A stretch of DNA of 64,000 nucleotides from Aliihoeflea sp023389195 (GCA_023389195.1 JAEWET010000015.1:1-64000), one strand, 5' to 3'. Counted from the first letter of the stretch, positions 1 to 9,407 are shown. Made by a program: numbers and translations. The notes: a model not told the origin generated them from the sequence alone.

Positions 1-1
1 C

Positions 2-190
2 AGCCGGCGCGGGCCGGCCGCGGAGGCAAGGCTGCTTTACGAGGATATCTCGCCGCCCGCCGCTCCCAGGGAGGTTTCCCCGCTCGATGCGCTTCCGGCA
101 CTTCGCGAAGCGGGGAGCGGGCGGCCCACCAAGCGGGAGCGCCGGCAAACCGACCGGCTGCGCGACCCGACATGGAAGTCGGTCCCGTAG
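2..190 (+). CDS. S4-domain RNA-binding protein (Hsp15-like), 3' end only
   Basis: An open frame enters from the left edge and stops at 188-190. The visible C-terminal 62 residues include RRGPAAEARLLYED and end GRPTKRERRQTDRLRDPTWK. This Arg/Lys-rich GRPTKRERR tail is typical of the short alphaproteobacterial S4 RNA-binding proteins related to Hsp15, which bind rRNA of stalled or free 50S subunits. The S4 domain itself lies outside the window, so the assignment rests on the tail and on its usual place just upstream of ferredoxin fdxA. The opposite-strand frame here has no recognisable features. Confidence 0.72.
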   Translation, partial: SRRGPAAEARLLYEDISPPAAPREVSPLDALPALREAGSGRPTKRERRQTDRLRDPTWKSVP

Positions 191-323
191 AATGGACCCG
201 CTTTGAGGGAGGATCTTTCACTTCGGATGGCCGGATGGGCACCGACAACCTTGAAAGCCCCCCGCAAACGGGATAACTCACCTGAAAATCCAGTAAGAAG
301 CGGGAAGATTCCCGGAGCCCCCG

Positions 324-662
324 ATGACCTATGTCGTGACCGACAACTGCATCAGATGCAAATATATGGACTGCATCGAGGTGTGTCCGGTGGACTGCTT
401 CTATGTAGGCGAAAACATGCTCGTCATTCATCCTGACGAATGCATCGATTGTGGCGTCTGCGAACCTGAATGCCCCGCCGACGCGATCAAGCCGGACACC
501 GAGCCCGGACTCGAGAAATGGCTCGAGATCAACAGCGAATATGCGTCTAAATGGCCGAACATAACCTCCAAGAAGGAACCGCCGGCGGACGCGAAGGACT
601 TTGACGGCGTAGCGGGGAAGTTCGAGAAATACTTCTCCCCGGAGCCCGGCGAAGGAGATTGA
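324..662 (+). CDS. fdxA: 7Fe-8S ferredoxin FdxA
   Basis: A 112-residue soluble electron carrier with one [3Fe-4S] and one [4Fe-4S] cluster. Cysteines at 9, 17 and 50 match the 3Fe ligands and those at 21, 40, 43 and 46 the 4Fe ligands of Azotobacter-type FdI; C12 and C25 are the usual extra cysteines. The clusters fill the first 55 residues and the rest is the long tail seen in this family (about 105-112 residues). The redox partner is not evident from the context, which in this order is typically S4 protein, fdxA, carD. Confidence 0.95.
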   Translation: MTYVVTDNCIRCKYMDCIEVCPVDCFYVGENMLVIHPDECIDCGVCEPECPADAIKPDTEPGLEKWLEINSEYASKWPNITSKKEPPADAKDFDGVAGKFEKYFSPEPGEGD

Positions 663-679
663 CGGTTCCTCAGGAACCG
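663..679 (+). terminator. Short hairpin after fdxA, possible terminator
   Basis: Directly behind the fdxA stop, CGGTTCC (663-669) pairs with GGAACCG (673-679) around a TCA loop. Only a mixed CTTTC stretch follows, so termination would be weak. Confidence 0.4.
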
Positions 680-1031
680 CTTTCGCAGCAAGGTATATTT
701 CCAGGAGATATTGTCCGCTCCGCGCCCTGAATGGCCGCCGGGGTCCTTGTCATTGCAGCAAATTGTTGATTCTGGCGACTTTTTGTGCTAATTGTACAAA
801 ATATGCCGGTGGCGAAACGTCGATCGAGGCGAGAAAGCCTTAATCATTGAAAGGTGCGGTTTGACTGCGGACCAGGGAGATCTGGGCCATGCAGATTTAT
901 TGCTGCGTGTCGTGGATCCTGTAACCGGTCGTGGTGAATTGCCTTTCCGTCGGCAAGGGTTCGGTCCGACTGAACCGTCTCATCAGGGCTGCCGGCTTGC
1001 CGACGGCCGCAACCAAGGAGTTCAGGGCGTA
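680..1031 (+). promoter_or_regulatory. Long leader region of carD with candidate promoter
   Basis: This stretch holds no convincing gene. It has a plausible housekeeping promoter, TTGATT at 766-771 and TAATTG at 789-794 with a 17-base spacer, which would give carD a 5' leader of about 230 bases. An open frame runs through the leader into carD from 792, but the ribosome site at 1014-1020 and CarD homology place the start at 1032. I see no known riboswitch in the leader. Confidence 0.35.
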
Positions 1032-1616
1032 ATGGCTACTACCACCCAGCAGAAGAAGTCGGCGCAGCGTCACGGTTTCAAGACGGGCGAGTATATTGTC
1101 TACCCGGCGCATGGCGTTGGCCAGATCGTTGCGATCGACGAGCAAGAGGTGGCGGGACACAAGCTGGAACTCTTTGTCATCGATTTCCAGAAGGACAAGA
1201 TGCGGCTGAAGGTTCCGGTCGCCAAGGCGACCTCCATCGGCATGCGCAAGCTCTCGGAAACCGATTACGTCGAGCGCGCACTGAAAGTGGTGCAGGGCCG
1301 CGCCCGCATCAAGCGCACCATGTGGTCGCGCCGCGCGCAGGAATATGACGCGAAGATCAATTCGGGCGACCTGATTTCGATCTCCGAAGTCGTCCGCGAC
1401 CTCTACCGCGCCGAGAACCAGCCCGAGCAGTCCTATTCCGAGCGTCAGCTCTACGAAGCGGCCCTCGACCGCATGGCCCGCGAGATCGCCGCCGTCAACC
1501 GCGTCTCCGACACGGAAGCCGTGCGCCTGATCGAGGTCAATTTGAACAAGGGTCCCAAGCGCGGCGCCAAGGCCGACAACGAAGAGACCGAGACCGAGCA
1601 GGAAGAGGCCGCATAA
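1032..1616 (+). CDS. carD: CarD family RNA polymerase-binding transcription regulator
   Basis: A 194-residue CarD/CdnL protein. The N-terminal Tudor-like RNAP-beta-binding domain covers about residues 14-75 (HGFKTGEYIVYPAHGVGQI). The helical C-terminal domain carries a Trp at 98 (TMWSRR) that fits the conserved Trp which wedges the upstream edge of the promoter bubble. CarD proteins stabilise open complexes at housekeeping and rRNA promoters. The start is chosen from AAGGAG at 1015-1020 before ATG 1032; an in-frame extension to 792 has no homology. The acidic tail is usual. It appears monocistronic, with a terminator at 1646. Confidence 0.93.
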   Translation: MATTTQQKKSAQRHGFKTGEYIVYPAHGVGQIVAIDEQEVAGHKLELFVIDFQKDKMRLKVPVAKATSIGMRKLSETDYVERALKVVQGRARIKRTMWSRRAQEYDAKINSGDLISISEVVRDLYRAENQPEQSYSERQLYEAALDRMAREIAAVNRVSDTEAVRLIEVNLNKGPKRGAKADNEETETEQEEAA

Positions 1617-1645
1617 GCAGCCCGCTCGATCGCAAGCTACTAAGG

Positions 1646-1670
1646 ACCCGGCCTCGCGCCGGGTTCTTTC
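1646..1670 (+). terminator. Rho-independent terminator of carD
   Basis: ACCCGGC (1646-1652) pairs with GCCGGGT (1658-1664) around a 5-base loop and is followed by TCTTTCGTTT. It separates carD from the rpoH2 promoter 20 bases further on. Confidence 0.8.
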
Positions 1671-1687
1671 GTTTCGGGCATCCTCAT

Positions 1688-1712
1688 GGAACCGCCGTGC
1701 CGTACCCGCGTT
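1688..1712 (+). promoter_or_regulatory. EcfG (general stress sigma factor) promoter for rpoH2
   Basis: GGAAC at 1688-1692 and CGTT at 1709-1712 are separated by exactly 16 bases. This is the GGAAC-N16/17-CGTT consensus of alphaproteobacterial EcfG/RpoE4 sigma factors. Transcription would start near 1718, leaving a leader of about 135 bases before the rpoH2 ATG at 1853. EcfG control of rpoH2 is known from Rhizobium etli, so the position fits. Confidence 0.75.
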
Positions 1713-1852
1713 GGGACAATGCGCGCAGGCATGACCGCGCGTGCGTCAATACCGGACGACCTTGCAGAACCTGGCTATGCTGCTCGATGATCCGAAATTT
1801 GGTGCGGACCGTACGAAAGACAAGACGCAGCAACATCGGGAGCGCTCCGGCC

Positions 1853-2713
<861 letters not shown>

Positions 2714-2725
2714 TCAATTCCTGAT

Positions 2726-4210
2726 TTAACGGTCGGAAACGATCTTCACCCGGTCGCCGACCGAAAGGCTGGCCCCGGGCCCGAGCCCGTTGAGCAACTG
2801 GAACAGCTCCATCGGCCGGTCCGTTCCGACCATCCGCCCCGCCATCGAGGCGACATTGTCGCCCGCGCCGACCTGCACGACGCGAATGCGCAGCGGGCGG
2901 ATCTGCGCCTTTTCGGCATCCGACAAGGTCCGGAAGCTCGCCGCGACCGATCCCGCGACGCTCTGCAGATTGTTGCTCGCCAGCGGCGCGGCGGTGAGCA
3001 GCCGATAGACCTGCCGGCCCGAGCGGATCAGCGTCACGTCGAACTGCCAGCCCTCGGCCCGCGCCTGCGCGTTCACCGCCTCGTTGCCGTTGATCGTCGT
3101 CTGCCGCACCGACGCCGGATCGAGCCCCGCCACCCAGCCGGACTGGACGTAGGCGCTCAGCGATTGCCGCGGCTCTACCGTCACGCCGTCGAAACGCACG
3201 GCCATGTCGCCCGGCCCCGCGGCGGTCACGGCCGCCGCCGAATTGTCGATCACGAAGCCCTGCGGCACGTCGAACGAGATGCCGAGGATCGGATGGACGA
3301 AGGACGTGCCGCGCACGAAGCCCTCTTCGGGCGTATCGCCGAACAGCATCCCGTCGACCCCGTCGAGGAACGAATTGCGTTCGCGGTTGCCGACGCCCGG
3401 CATGCCGAACTGGCGCGCATGGCGCGTGGCGAGGTCGATGCGCTGCGGCGGATTGGGATGGCTGGCGAGGAAGTCGAGGCTGCGATTGGCCGACGATTCC
3501 ACCGTGCGCGATTCCGCATAGGCCGCCATCGACTGCAAAAAGCGCGACGCCGCATAAGGGTCGTACCCAGCGCGCCCGATCGACTTGATGCCGATCGCGT
3601 CGGCCTCCAGCTCCTGGTTGCGCGAGAACTGCGCGAGCCGCAGCTTGCCGCGGATCAGCGCCACCTGCCCGCCCGTGTCGCCGCCGCCCAGGACGTCGGA
3701 GACGACGCGCGCAGCGAGCACTTCCTCGGCTTCCTTCTGCTGGCGCTGGATGCCGTGATTGGCCGTCACATGCGCCATCTCATGCGCGACGACGGCCGCC
3801 ACTTCCGCCGAATCGTTGGCCAGCGCCAGAAGCCCGCGCGTCAGGTACAGGAACCCACCCGGCAGCGCGAAGGCGTTGATGTTGGGCGAGTTGAGGATGG
3901 TGATCTGGTAGGTCTGGTTCGGGTTGTCCGGATCGAGCGTCAGCGAGCCGACGATGCGGGCGATCGAGCGCTCCAGCTTCGGGTCGGAATATTCGCCGCC
4001 ATAGGTGGCGAGGATGCGCGGATGCTGCTCGCGCGCGATCGCCGCCATGCGGTCGTCACGCGTCACGCTGTCGACGGTCACCGGATTGGCGGAGGGGCGG
4101 AACGCGTCCTCGTTCAAGGAAGCGGCATCGAACGCCTGGCAGGAGGTCAGCGCCGTCGCCATCATCAGGGCGATCGCCAGCCGGCCGAGGCTTTTCGGCC
4201 CGGCCTTCAT
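2726..4210 (-). CDS. M48 family metalloprotease lipoprotein, BepA-like, with LysM-like C-terminus
   Basis: A 494-residue secreted Zn protease. MKAGPKSLGR begins a lipoprotein signal with lipobox LTSC (C24). The catalytic HEMAH is at 143-147, and ELEADAIG near 200 supplies the third zinc ligand, as in the M48 YfgC/BepA group that degrades misfolded outer-membrane proteins. A beta-rich middle domain (about 290-430) follows, and the last 55 residues look like a LysM module (RVVQVGAGDNVASMA...LFQLLNGLGPG), suggesting peptidoglycan binding. The frame remains open upstream to 4393, but that stretch is Arg-rich and lacks a signal, so ATG 4210 is preferred. Confidence 0.92.
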   Translation of the reverse strand: MKAGPKSLGRLAIALMMATALTSCQAFDAASLNEDAFRPSANPVTVDSVTRDDRMAAIAREQHPRILATYGGEYSDPKLERSIARIVGSLTLDPDNPNQTYQITILNSPNINAFALPGGFLYLTRGLLALANDSAEVAAVVAHEMAHVTANHGIQRQQKEAEEVLAARVVSDVLGGGDTGGQVALIRGKLRLAQFSRNQELEADAIGIKSIGRAGYDPYAASRFLQSMAAYAESRTVESSANRSLDFLASHPNPPQRIDLATRHARQFGMPGVGNRERNSFLDGVDGMLFGDTPEEGFVRGTSFVHPILGISFDVPQGFVIDNSAAAVTAAGPGDMAVRFDGVTVEPRQSLSAYVQSGWVAGLDPASVRQTTINGNEAVNAQARAEGWQFDVTLIRSGRQVYRLLTAAPLASNNLQSVAGSVAASFRTLSDAEKAQIRPLRIRVVQVGAGDNVASMAGRMVGTDRPMELFQLLNGLGPGASLSVGDRVKIVSDR

Positions 4211-4389
4211 GCCAAAATCAGGTTCGATCGCTCGTGCGGCCAGATCGGCCTCCCCACTCTTCGACGGGACTCGGGCGCATGCGGTGGCGCGATGCCGCGC
4301 AGACAACAGAATCCTTGAGGAAAGACAAGTCCCCTTCAGCCTCTCCGCTCTGTGCCTCGCGAATGTGGTCTTATGCGGGCGTTTTGCCG

Positions 4390-5115
4390 TCAAAGCGCGG
4401 GCAGGCGGCCTGCATAGTCGCCGAAAACGGCCGGCGCTCCGGGTCCGAAGAAGCTTTCGGCGGGCCCGTCCGCCGCAATCGCGCCATCGGCAAGAAAGAT
4501 GATTCGGCCGGCCAGCGCACGCGCATCCTCCGGCTGGTGGGTGACGAAGACGATCGTCATCCCGGTCTTGGCGGCAAGGGCGCGAACCAGACCCACCATC
4601 TCCGCCCGCAGCGCCGGGCCGAGCGAGGCGAAAGGCTCGTCGAGCAGCAGCAGAGGCCGCTGCCGCACCAGCGCGCGGGCGATGGCGACGCGCTGCCGCT
4701 CGCCGCCCGAAAGCTCCGACGGCAGCCGTTCTTCCTTGCCGGCGAGCCCGACATCGCCCAACGCCTCGCCGATGTCCGCCCGGTCCTGCGCCGAGAGTTT
4801 CAGCCCCGGCGACCGCCCGAGCCCGACATTCTGCGCGACGGTGAGATGATGAAAGAGATTGTTCTCCTGGAACACCATCGAAACCGGCCGCTTCGCCGGG
4901 CCGAGCCCCGTCACGTCCGCGCTGTCGATCAGGATGCGCCCATCCAACGGCTCCTCGAAGCCGGCGACGAGGTGCAGCAGCGTCGATTTCCCCGAACCGC
5001 TCGCCCCCAGAAGCGCGACGACGCTCCCCGCCGCGATGTCGAGATCGAAGCGCATCTCCGCCCCGCCCGGATAGGCAAAGCGCACCTTGTCGAGTTGCAA
5101 CCGCGCGCCCGTCAT
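4390..5115 (-). CDS. thiQ: Thiamine ABC transporter ATP-binding protein ThiQ
   Basis: A 241-residue ABC ATPase energising thiamine/TPP import with ThiP and ThiB. Walker A is GASGSGKS at 37-44, the signature LSGGER at 135-140 and Walker B LLLLDEP at 155-161, followed by the switch His in VTHQPEDA. ATG 5115 overlaps the thiP stop in an ATGA arrangement, so the two are translationally coupled; the in-frame codon at 5136 lies inside thiP. It is the last gene of the riboswitch-controlled thiB-thiP-thiQ operon. Confidence 0.92.
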   Translation of the reverse strand: MTGARLQLDKVRFAYPGGAEMRFDLDIAAGSVVALLGASGSGKSTLLHLVAGFEEPLDGRILIDSADVTGLGPAKRPVSMVFQENNLFHHLTVAQNVGLGRSPGLKLSAQDRADIGEALGDVGLAGKEERLPSELSGGERQRVAIARALVRQRPLLLLDEPFASLGPALRAEMVGLVRALAAKTGMTIVFVTHQPEDARALAGRIIFLADGAIAADGPAESFFGPGAPAVFGDYAGRLPAL

Positions 5116-6719
5116 GTCCGCCTTCGCCCGAACCATTCGGCCACCAGCATGAGGATCAGCGTCAAAAGCGCAAGCATCAGCGCGATGCCCGCCGCATCGG
5201 CCGTCCGATAGCTGCCCATCCGCGCCAGCAGGAGATAGGGCAGCGTCTGCACCGCGTCCGACCCGAACAGCGCGATGACGCCGAGATCGCCGAGCGACAG
5301 CGCCATGGCGAAGGAGAAGGCGGTGCCGAGCGGTCGGCGCATCAGCGGCCAGTCGACGAGCCGCAATCGCGCGAAACCGCTCAAGCCCAGCGAGACCGAC
5401 AGCCGGTCATAGCGCGCCGCCGCCGCATCATGCGCCGGACGAATGACCCTCAGCGCAAAGGGCAGCGCCATGACGGCGTTGACCGCCACCACCATCGGCG
5501 CCGCCAGCGCCAGCACGTTGCCCGATTGCCGCAGAAGGATGAACCAGCCCGCCCCGACGACGATCGGCGGCACGACAAGCACGAAACCCGCGCCCGTATC
5601 CATCGCCCGTTCCAGAAGCCCTGCCGGCCCGCCGCGCCGCGCAGCTTCGAGCCGCTGCCGTGCCCGCACCAACGAAACGGCAAGCAACAGCGTCCCGCAA
5701 GCTGCAAGAGCCGAAAGCTGAAGACTGGTCATCGTCGCCGCGTGAACGGCCGGGTCTGCGGCAAGCCGCGCCAGATCCGCACGCAGCCCGGAAATCACGA
5801 TCGCCGCCATCGGCGCCGCGACGAACATCAGCGCGAGAATGATCGGAACCCCGTCGGCAACCAGCCCGGCCCAGCCCCGTTGCGCCGGCCACCGCGCGGC
5901 AATTCCGACTGTCGCATCTGCCACCAGATCGCCGGCTGCCTTGCGCAGGGCCAAGACGGCGCAGAGCGTCAGCGCAACCTGCACCGCCACCAGCGCCACG
6001 GCCCGCGCCGGGTCGAAATCGAAGCGCAGCGCCTGATAGATCGCAACCTCCAGCGTCGTCGCACGCGGCCCACCGCCAAGGATCAGGACGATGGTGAAGG
6101 ACGTCACGCACAGCATGAAGACCAGCCCGGCAACGCCGGCAAGGCTGGCACGCAGCACCGGCCATTCGACGAAGCGAAAAATCGCCCAAGGCCCGAACCC
6201 GAGCTGACTCGCCAGCCGCCAGCGATCGTTCGGCACCGTGTCGAGCGCCTGCAGGAAAAGCCGCGTCGCCAACGGCAGGTTGAAGAAGGCATGCGCGACG
6301 AGGATGCCCGAAAGCCCGTAAATTCCCTGCCAGCGCGCGCCCGTCAGCACGGAGAGCGGCTCGGCCATCAATCCCGCCCGCCCGAGAAGCGCCAGCACGC
6401 CCAACGCCGCGACGATAGCCGGCAATGCAAGCGGCACGGCGAACAGCGCCAGCAGCAATCGCCTCCCGAAAAAATCCGGCCGCCGCGCCAAGGCGCGCGC
6501 GACGAAGATGGCAGGGACGATGGAAACGAGCGTCGACAGCGCGGCCTGCCAAAGCGTGAAGCGGGCAACGCGCAACAGATATGGATCGAACGCACTGACC
6601 GCGCCGGAAAAATCTCGTCCCGCTTCGACGATGAGGCCGACGAACGCGCCACCGATGAGAATGGCGATGGCGACGAGGGCGAGAATGCCGGGCGTTACCG
6701 CCCCCGACCGATGCTTCAT
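5112..6719 (-). CDS. thiP: Thiamine ABC transporter permease ThiP
   Basis: A 535-residue double-length permease with about 12 hydrophobic segments in two homologous halves, each with a BPD-type loop (for example the stretch around VPNDRWRLASQLGFGP in the first half). Fused permease halves are characteristic of ThiP and the related iron permease FbpB. Gene order thiB-thiP-thiQ and the upstream TPP riboswitch decide for thiamine. The only alternative start nearby is a TTG at 6734; ATG 6719 is preferred although no strong ribosome site precedes either. The gap to thiB is an unusual 204 bases filled by a palindromic repeat. Confidence 0.92.
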   Translation of the reverse strand: MKHRSGAVTPGILALVAIAILIGGAFVGLIVEAGRDFSGAVSAFDPYLLRVARFTLWQAALSTLVSIVPAIFVARALARRPDFFGRRLLLALFAVPLALPAIVAALGVLALLGRAGLMAEPLSVLTGARWQGIYGLSGILVAHAFFNLPLATRLFLQALDTVPNDRWRLASQLGFGPWAIFRFVEWPVLRASLAGVAGLVFMLCVTSFTIVLILGGGPRATTLEVAIYQALRFDFDPARAVALVAVQVALTLCAVLALRKAAGDLVADATVGIAARWPAQRGWAGLVADGVPIILALMFVAAPMAAIVISGLRADLARLAADPAVHAATMTSLQLSALAACGTLLLAVSLVRARQRLEAARRGGPAGLLERAMDTGAGFVLVVPPIVVGAGWFILLRQSGNVLALAAPMVVAVNAVMALPFALRVIRPAHDAAAARYDRLSVSLGLSGFARLRLVDWPLMRRPLGTAFSFAMALSLGDLGVIALFGSDAVQTLPYLLLARMGSYRTADAAGIALMLALLTLILMLVAEWFGRRRT

Positions 6720-6748
6720 ACCCAAGTTGTGCAACGCACGCGCGAGAC

Positions 6749-6898
6749 ACCCCCCTCTGTCCTGCCGGACATCTCCCCCTCAAGGGGGGAGATCAAGCGC
6801 GTCGCTTGTCCCGCCAAGATCGTCGATCCTTTCGCAGAACGACGACGAGACTGATCTCCCCCCTTGAGGGGGAGATGCCCGGCAGGGCAGAGGGGGGT
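6749..6898. repeat. Palindromic intergenic repeat, family A, copy 1 (inside thi operon)
   Basis: Two 47-base arms, 6749-6795 and 6852-6898, are inverted copies with 45 of 47 matches, separated by 56 bases. Each arm contains its own small palindrome, CTCCCCCTCAAGGGGGGAG. A related element lies at 63467-63615. In RNA it would fold into a long hairpin between thiB and thiP. It resembles the mosaic palindromic intergenic elements common in Rhizobiales genomes and contains no gene. Confidence 0.88.
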
Positions 6899-6923
6899 GC
6901 CCAGGCGCAAGCGCTTCAACTCG

Positions 6924-7916
6924 TCACCTGCTCATAACCCCCAACCACTCATCCACCCACGCGCTCCTGTTGGCCGCAATCTCCTCCGCCGGCAATTGCA
7001 GCGCGTTCTCCGGCGCCACCGCATCCTCGAACACCGGGTTCAGCGGCTCCGAAGTCGGCCCCGCCGGAAACATCCAGTTGTGCTCCGGAATCGCATCCTG
7101 GAACCCCGGCCCCGTCATGAACGCCAAAAACTCCTTCGTCAGCGGGTTCTCCGCCCCCTTCACCGTCGCGGCCGCAACCTCCACCTGCAGATAATGCCCT
7201 TCCTCGAAGATCGCCGCCTGATAGCGGTCGGTGCGCTCGGCGATCTGGTGGTACGCAGGCGACGTCGTGTAGGAGAGCACCATCGGCGCTTCGCCGGAGG
7301 TGAAGAGCCCGTAGGCCTCGCTCCAGCCGGGCGTCACGGTCAGCACGCGTGCCGACAATTTCTCCCACGCCGCCTCGGCCTCCTCGCCATAGACCGCCTT
7401 CATCCAGAGAAGCAGGCCAAGGCCCGGCGTCGATGTGCGCGGGTCCTGGATCACGATCTTCTGCTCCGGATCGCCATCAAAGAGTTCGGCAAGGCTGGCG
7501 GGCGGTGTGTCGATTGCCTCGGTGTCGTAGACGAAGGCGAAATAGCCATAGTCGAACGGCACGAACATGTCGTCCGTCCAGCCGCCCGGCACGGAGACGT
7601 CCTCCAGCGAAATGCCATGCGGCGCGAACAGCCCGCTTTCCCGCGCCTCATGCGTCAAATTCGTGTCGAGCCCCAGCACGATGTCGGCGTCGGTTCCCTC
7701 GCCCTCGAGCTTCAGCCGGTTCAACAGCGCGACGCCGTCGGCCGCCGAGACGAAATTCACCGTGCAGCCGCACTCGGCTTCGAAGGCGGTCTTGACCAGC
7801 GGTCCCGGCCCCCATTCGGCGGTGAAGCTCTCATAGGTATAGACCGTCAGCGTCTCCTGCGCGGTTGCGGGCAGCGAGATCGCCATGGCGATGGCCAGAA
7901 CGGGAATGGATTTCAT
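6924..7916 (-). CDS. thiB: Thiamine-binding periplasmic protein ThiB
   Basis: A 330-residue solute-binding protein of the thiamine ABC importer. A Sec signal peptide (MKSIPVLAIAMAISLPATAQ) is followed by ETLTVYTYESFTAEWGPGP, the usual ThiB opening, then GLDTNLTHEARESGLF, and FPAGPTSEPLNPVF near the end. ATG 7916 lies 6 bases after AAGGAAGG and is preferred over the adjacent ATG at 7919. Transcription runs through a TPP riboswitch about 55 bases upstream, so it should be repressed when TPP is plentiful. First gene of thiB-thiP-thiQ. Confidence 0.94.
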   Translation of the reverse strand: MKSIPVLAIAMAISLPATAQETLTVYTYESFTAEWGPGPLVKTAFEAECGCTVNFVSAADGVALLNRLKLEGEGTDADIVLGLDTNLTHEARESGLFAPHGISLEDVSVPGGWTDDMFVPFDYGYFAFVYDTEAIDTPPASLAELFDGDPEQKIVIQDPRTSTPGLGLLLWMKAVYGEEAEAAWEKLSARVLTVTPGWSEAYGLFTSGEAPMVLSYTTSPAYHQIAERTDRYQAAIFEEGHYLQVEVAAATVKGAENPLTKEFLAFMTGPGFQDAIPEHNWMFPAGPTSEPLNPVFEDAVAPENALQLPAEEIAANRSAWVDEWLGVMSR

Positions 7917-7970
7917 CATGCACCTTCCTTTCAAACATGGGTTGAAGGACAGGCGCTAAAATGGATCGCG

Positions 7971-8057
7971 TCTAATCCCTCCGCCGGTACAAACCGGATC
8001 AGGTTCTGCGGGTTGGCATTCGCCTCTCAGCCACATCGCGCGGCACCCCGTTAGAGT
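7971..8057 (-). promoter_or_regulatory. TPP riboswitch (THI element)
   Basis: Read on the minus strand, the region contains the conserved THI-box parts in order: CGGGGTGCC, GGCTGAGAGG, then GAACCTGATCCGG and TACCGGCGGAGGGA. These form the pyrimidine- and pyrophosphate-sensing arms of the TPP aptamer. It sits just upstream of thiB and explains regulation of the transporter operon. The remaining DNA between the aptamer and the aldolase start at 8239 presumably holds the two divergent promoters; I could not pick clear -35/-10 boxes there. Confidence 0.95.
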
Positions 8058-8238
8058 GCTTCAACACATAGAATGAGCGACCAGCGGGCGCAAGATGCCC
8101 GCCTTGGCCGGTAACCATTTCGCGCTTCGATGGCATTTCCCGATCATTCAATCGATTGGAGCACTTGGCGCGGCATTCCGTTTGTCCAACCCATCTGCTA
8201 TGCGCCTTTCCGATCATTTCATCAGGAGAATTTGCAAG

Positions 8239-9264
8239 ATGACGGAACGTCTCGAAGACATCGCGCTCGCCATGGTCGCCGACGGCAAGGGAATTCTGGC
8301 CGCTGACGAAAGCTCCGGCACGATCAAGAAGCGTTTCGACGCCATCAAGGTTGAATCGACCGAAGAGAGCCGCCGCGACTACCGCGAGCTGATGTTCCGG
8401 GCCGACGACGCCATGAAGAACCACATCTCCGGCGTCATCCTCTATGACGAGACGATCCGCCAGAAGGCGGCCGACGGCACCCCGCTCGTCGACATCATCA
8501 AGGCCGCCGGCGCCGTTCCCGGCATCAAGGTCGACGCCGGCGCCAAGCCGCTTGCCGGCTTCCCGGGCGACACGATTACCGAAGGTCTCGATGGCCTGCG
8601 CGAGCGTCTGGCCGAGTATTACAAGCTCGGCGCCCGCTTTGCCAAATGGCGCGCCGTGATCGACATCAACGAGGACGAGAACGTCCCCTCCGCCACCGCG
8701 ATCGACGCCAACTGCCACGCGCTCGCCCGCTACGCCGCGCTGTGCCAGGAAGCCGGCATCGTGCCGATCGTCGAGCCGGAAGTGCTGATGGACGGCGCGC
8801 ACGACATCGACACCTGCTACGAGGTCACCAAGGTCACGCTGCTGCAGCTCTTCTCCGAGCTCTACGCCGCCGACGTCAACCTCGCCGGCACGATCCTGAA
8901 GCCCAACATGGTCATCCCCGGCAAGAAGTCCGGCACCAAGGCTTCGCCCGAAGAGGTCGCCGAGATGACGCTGAAGGTCTTCCGCGAAACCGTCCCGGCT
9001 GCCGTTCCCGGCATCGCCTTCCTCTCCGGCGGCCAGTCCGACGAGGAAGCGACCGCCAACCTCAACGCCATGAACGCCGCCGGCCCGCTTCCGTGGAAGC
9101 TCACCTTCTCCTACGGCCGCGCCCTCCAGGCCGCCCCGCAAAAGGCCTGGGCCGGCAAAAAGGACAACGTCGCCGCCGCCCAGAAAGCCTTCGCCCACCG
9201 CGCCCGCATGAACGGTCTCGCCGCGCAGGGCAAATGGTCGCCCGACCTCGAAAAGCAGGGCTGA
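8239..9264 (+). CDS. fba: Class I fructose-bisphosphate aldolase
   Basis: A 341-residue aldolase that cleaves or forms fructose 1,6-bisphosphate in glycolysis/gluconeogenesis through a Schiff base. GILAADES begins at about residue 18, FAKWRAV around 134-140 contributes an active-site Lys, and the Schiff-base Lys is K221 in TILKPNMV. No class II zinc motif is present. ATG 8239 follows AGGAG (8224-8228) at a good distance; an in-frame extension upstream has no homology. It is divergent from the riboswitch-controlled thi operon and apparently monocistronic. Confidence 0.95.
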   Translation: MTERLEDIALAMVADGKGILAADESSGTIKKRFDAIKVESTEESRRDYRELMFRADDAMKNHISGVILYDETIRQKAADGTPLVDIIKAAGAVPGIKVDAGAKPLAGFPGDTITEGLDGLRERLAEYYKLGARFAKWRAVIDINEDENVPSATAIDANCHALARYAALCQEAGIVPIVEPEVLMDGAHDIDTCYEVTKVTLLQLFSELYAADVNLAGTILKPNMVIPGKKSGTKASPEEVAEMTLKVFRETVPAAVPGIAFLSGGQSDEEATANLNAMNAAGPLPWKLTFSYGRALQAAPQKAWAGKKDNVAAAQKAFAHRARMNGLAAQGKWSPDLEKQG

Positions 9265-9289
9265 TCGCCAGCGCGTGTCCAGCTTGGGT

Positions 9290-9346
9290 TCCTCTCCCCT
9301 TTTGAGGGGGAGAGGTGGCGCGCGAAGCGCGACGGAGTGGGGGTGC
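9290..9346. repeat. Intergenic palindromic module, family B
   Basis: A small palindrome (CTCTCCCCTTTTGAGGGGGAGAG) is followed by GGTGGCGCGCGAAGCGCGAC, itself a second hairpin (GCGCG AA GCGCG, approximate), and by GGAGTGGGGGTG. This two-hairpin arrangement fills the gap between the aldolase and the next gene. It is related in style, not in full sequence, to the family A elements at 6749 and 63467. Confidence 0.6.
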
Positions 9347-9407
9347 GGCGCGTCATTGGACAAAGTGCCGCTTTTTCTTTCCGCCCCCGCGCTTTTATAT
9401 ACGCGCC

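Noticed and set aside
2800..2825. Second GGAAC-N17-CGTT match on the plus strand
   Set aside because: It lies inside the M48 protease coding region, antisense to it, with no gene downstream on that strand that would use it; taken as chance.
5430..6854. 474-codon plus-strand frame opposite thiP
   Set aside because: Arg/Gln-rich shadow frame of a membrane protein gene; no ribosome site.
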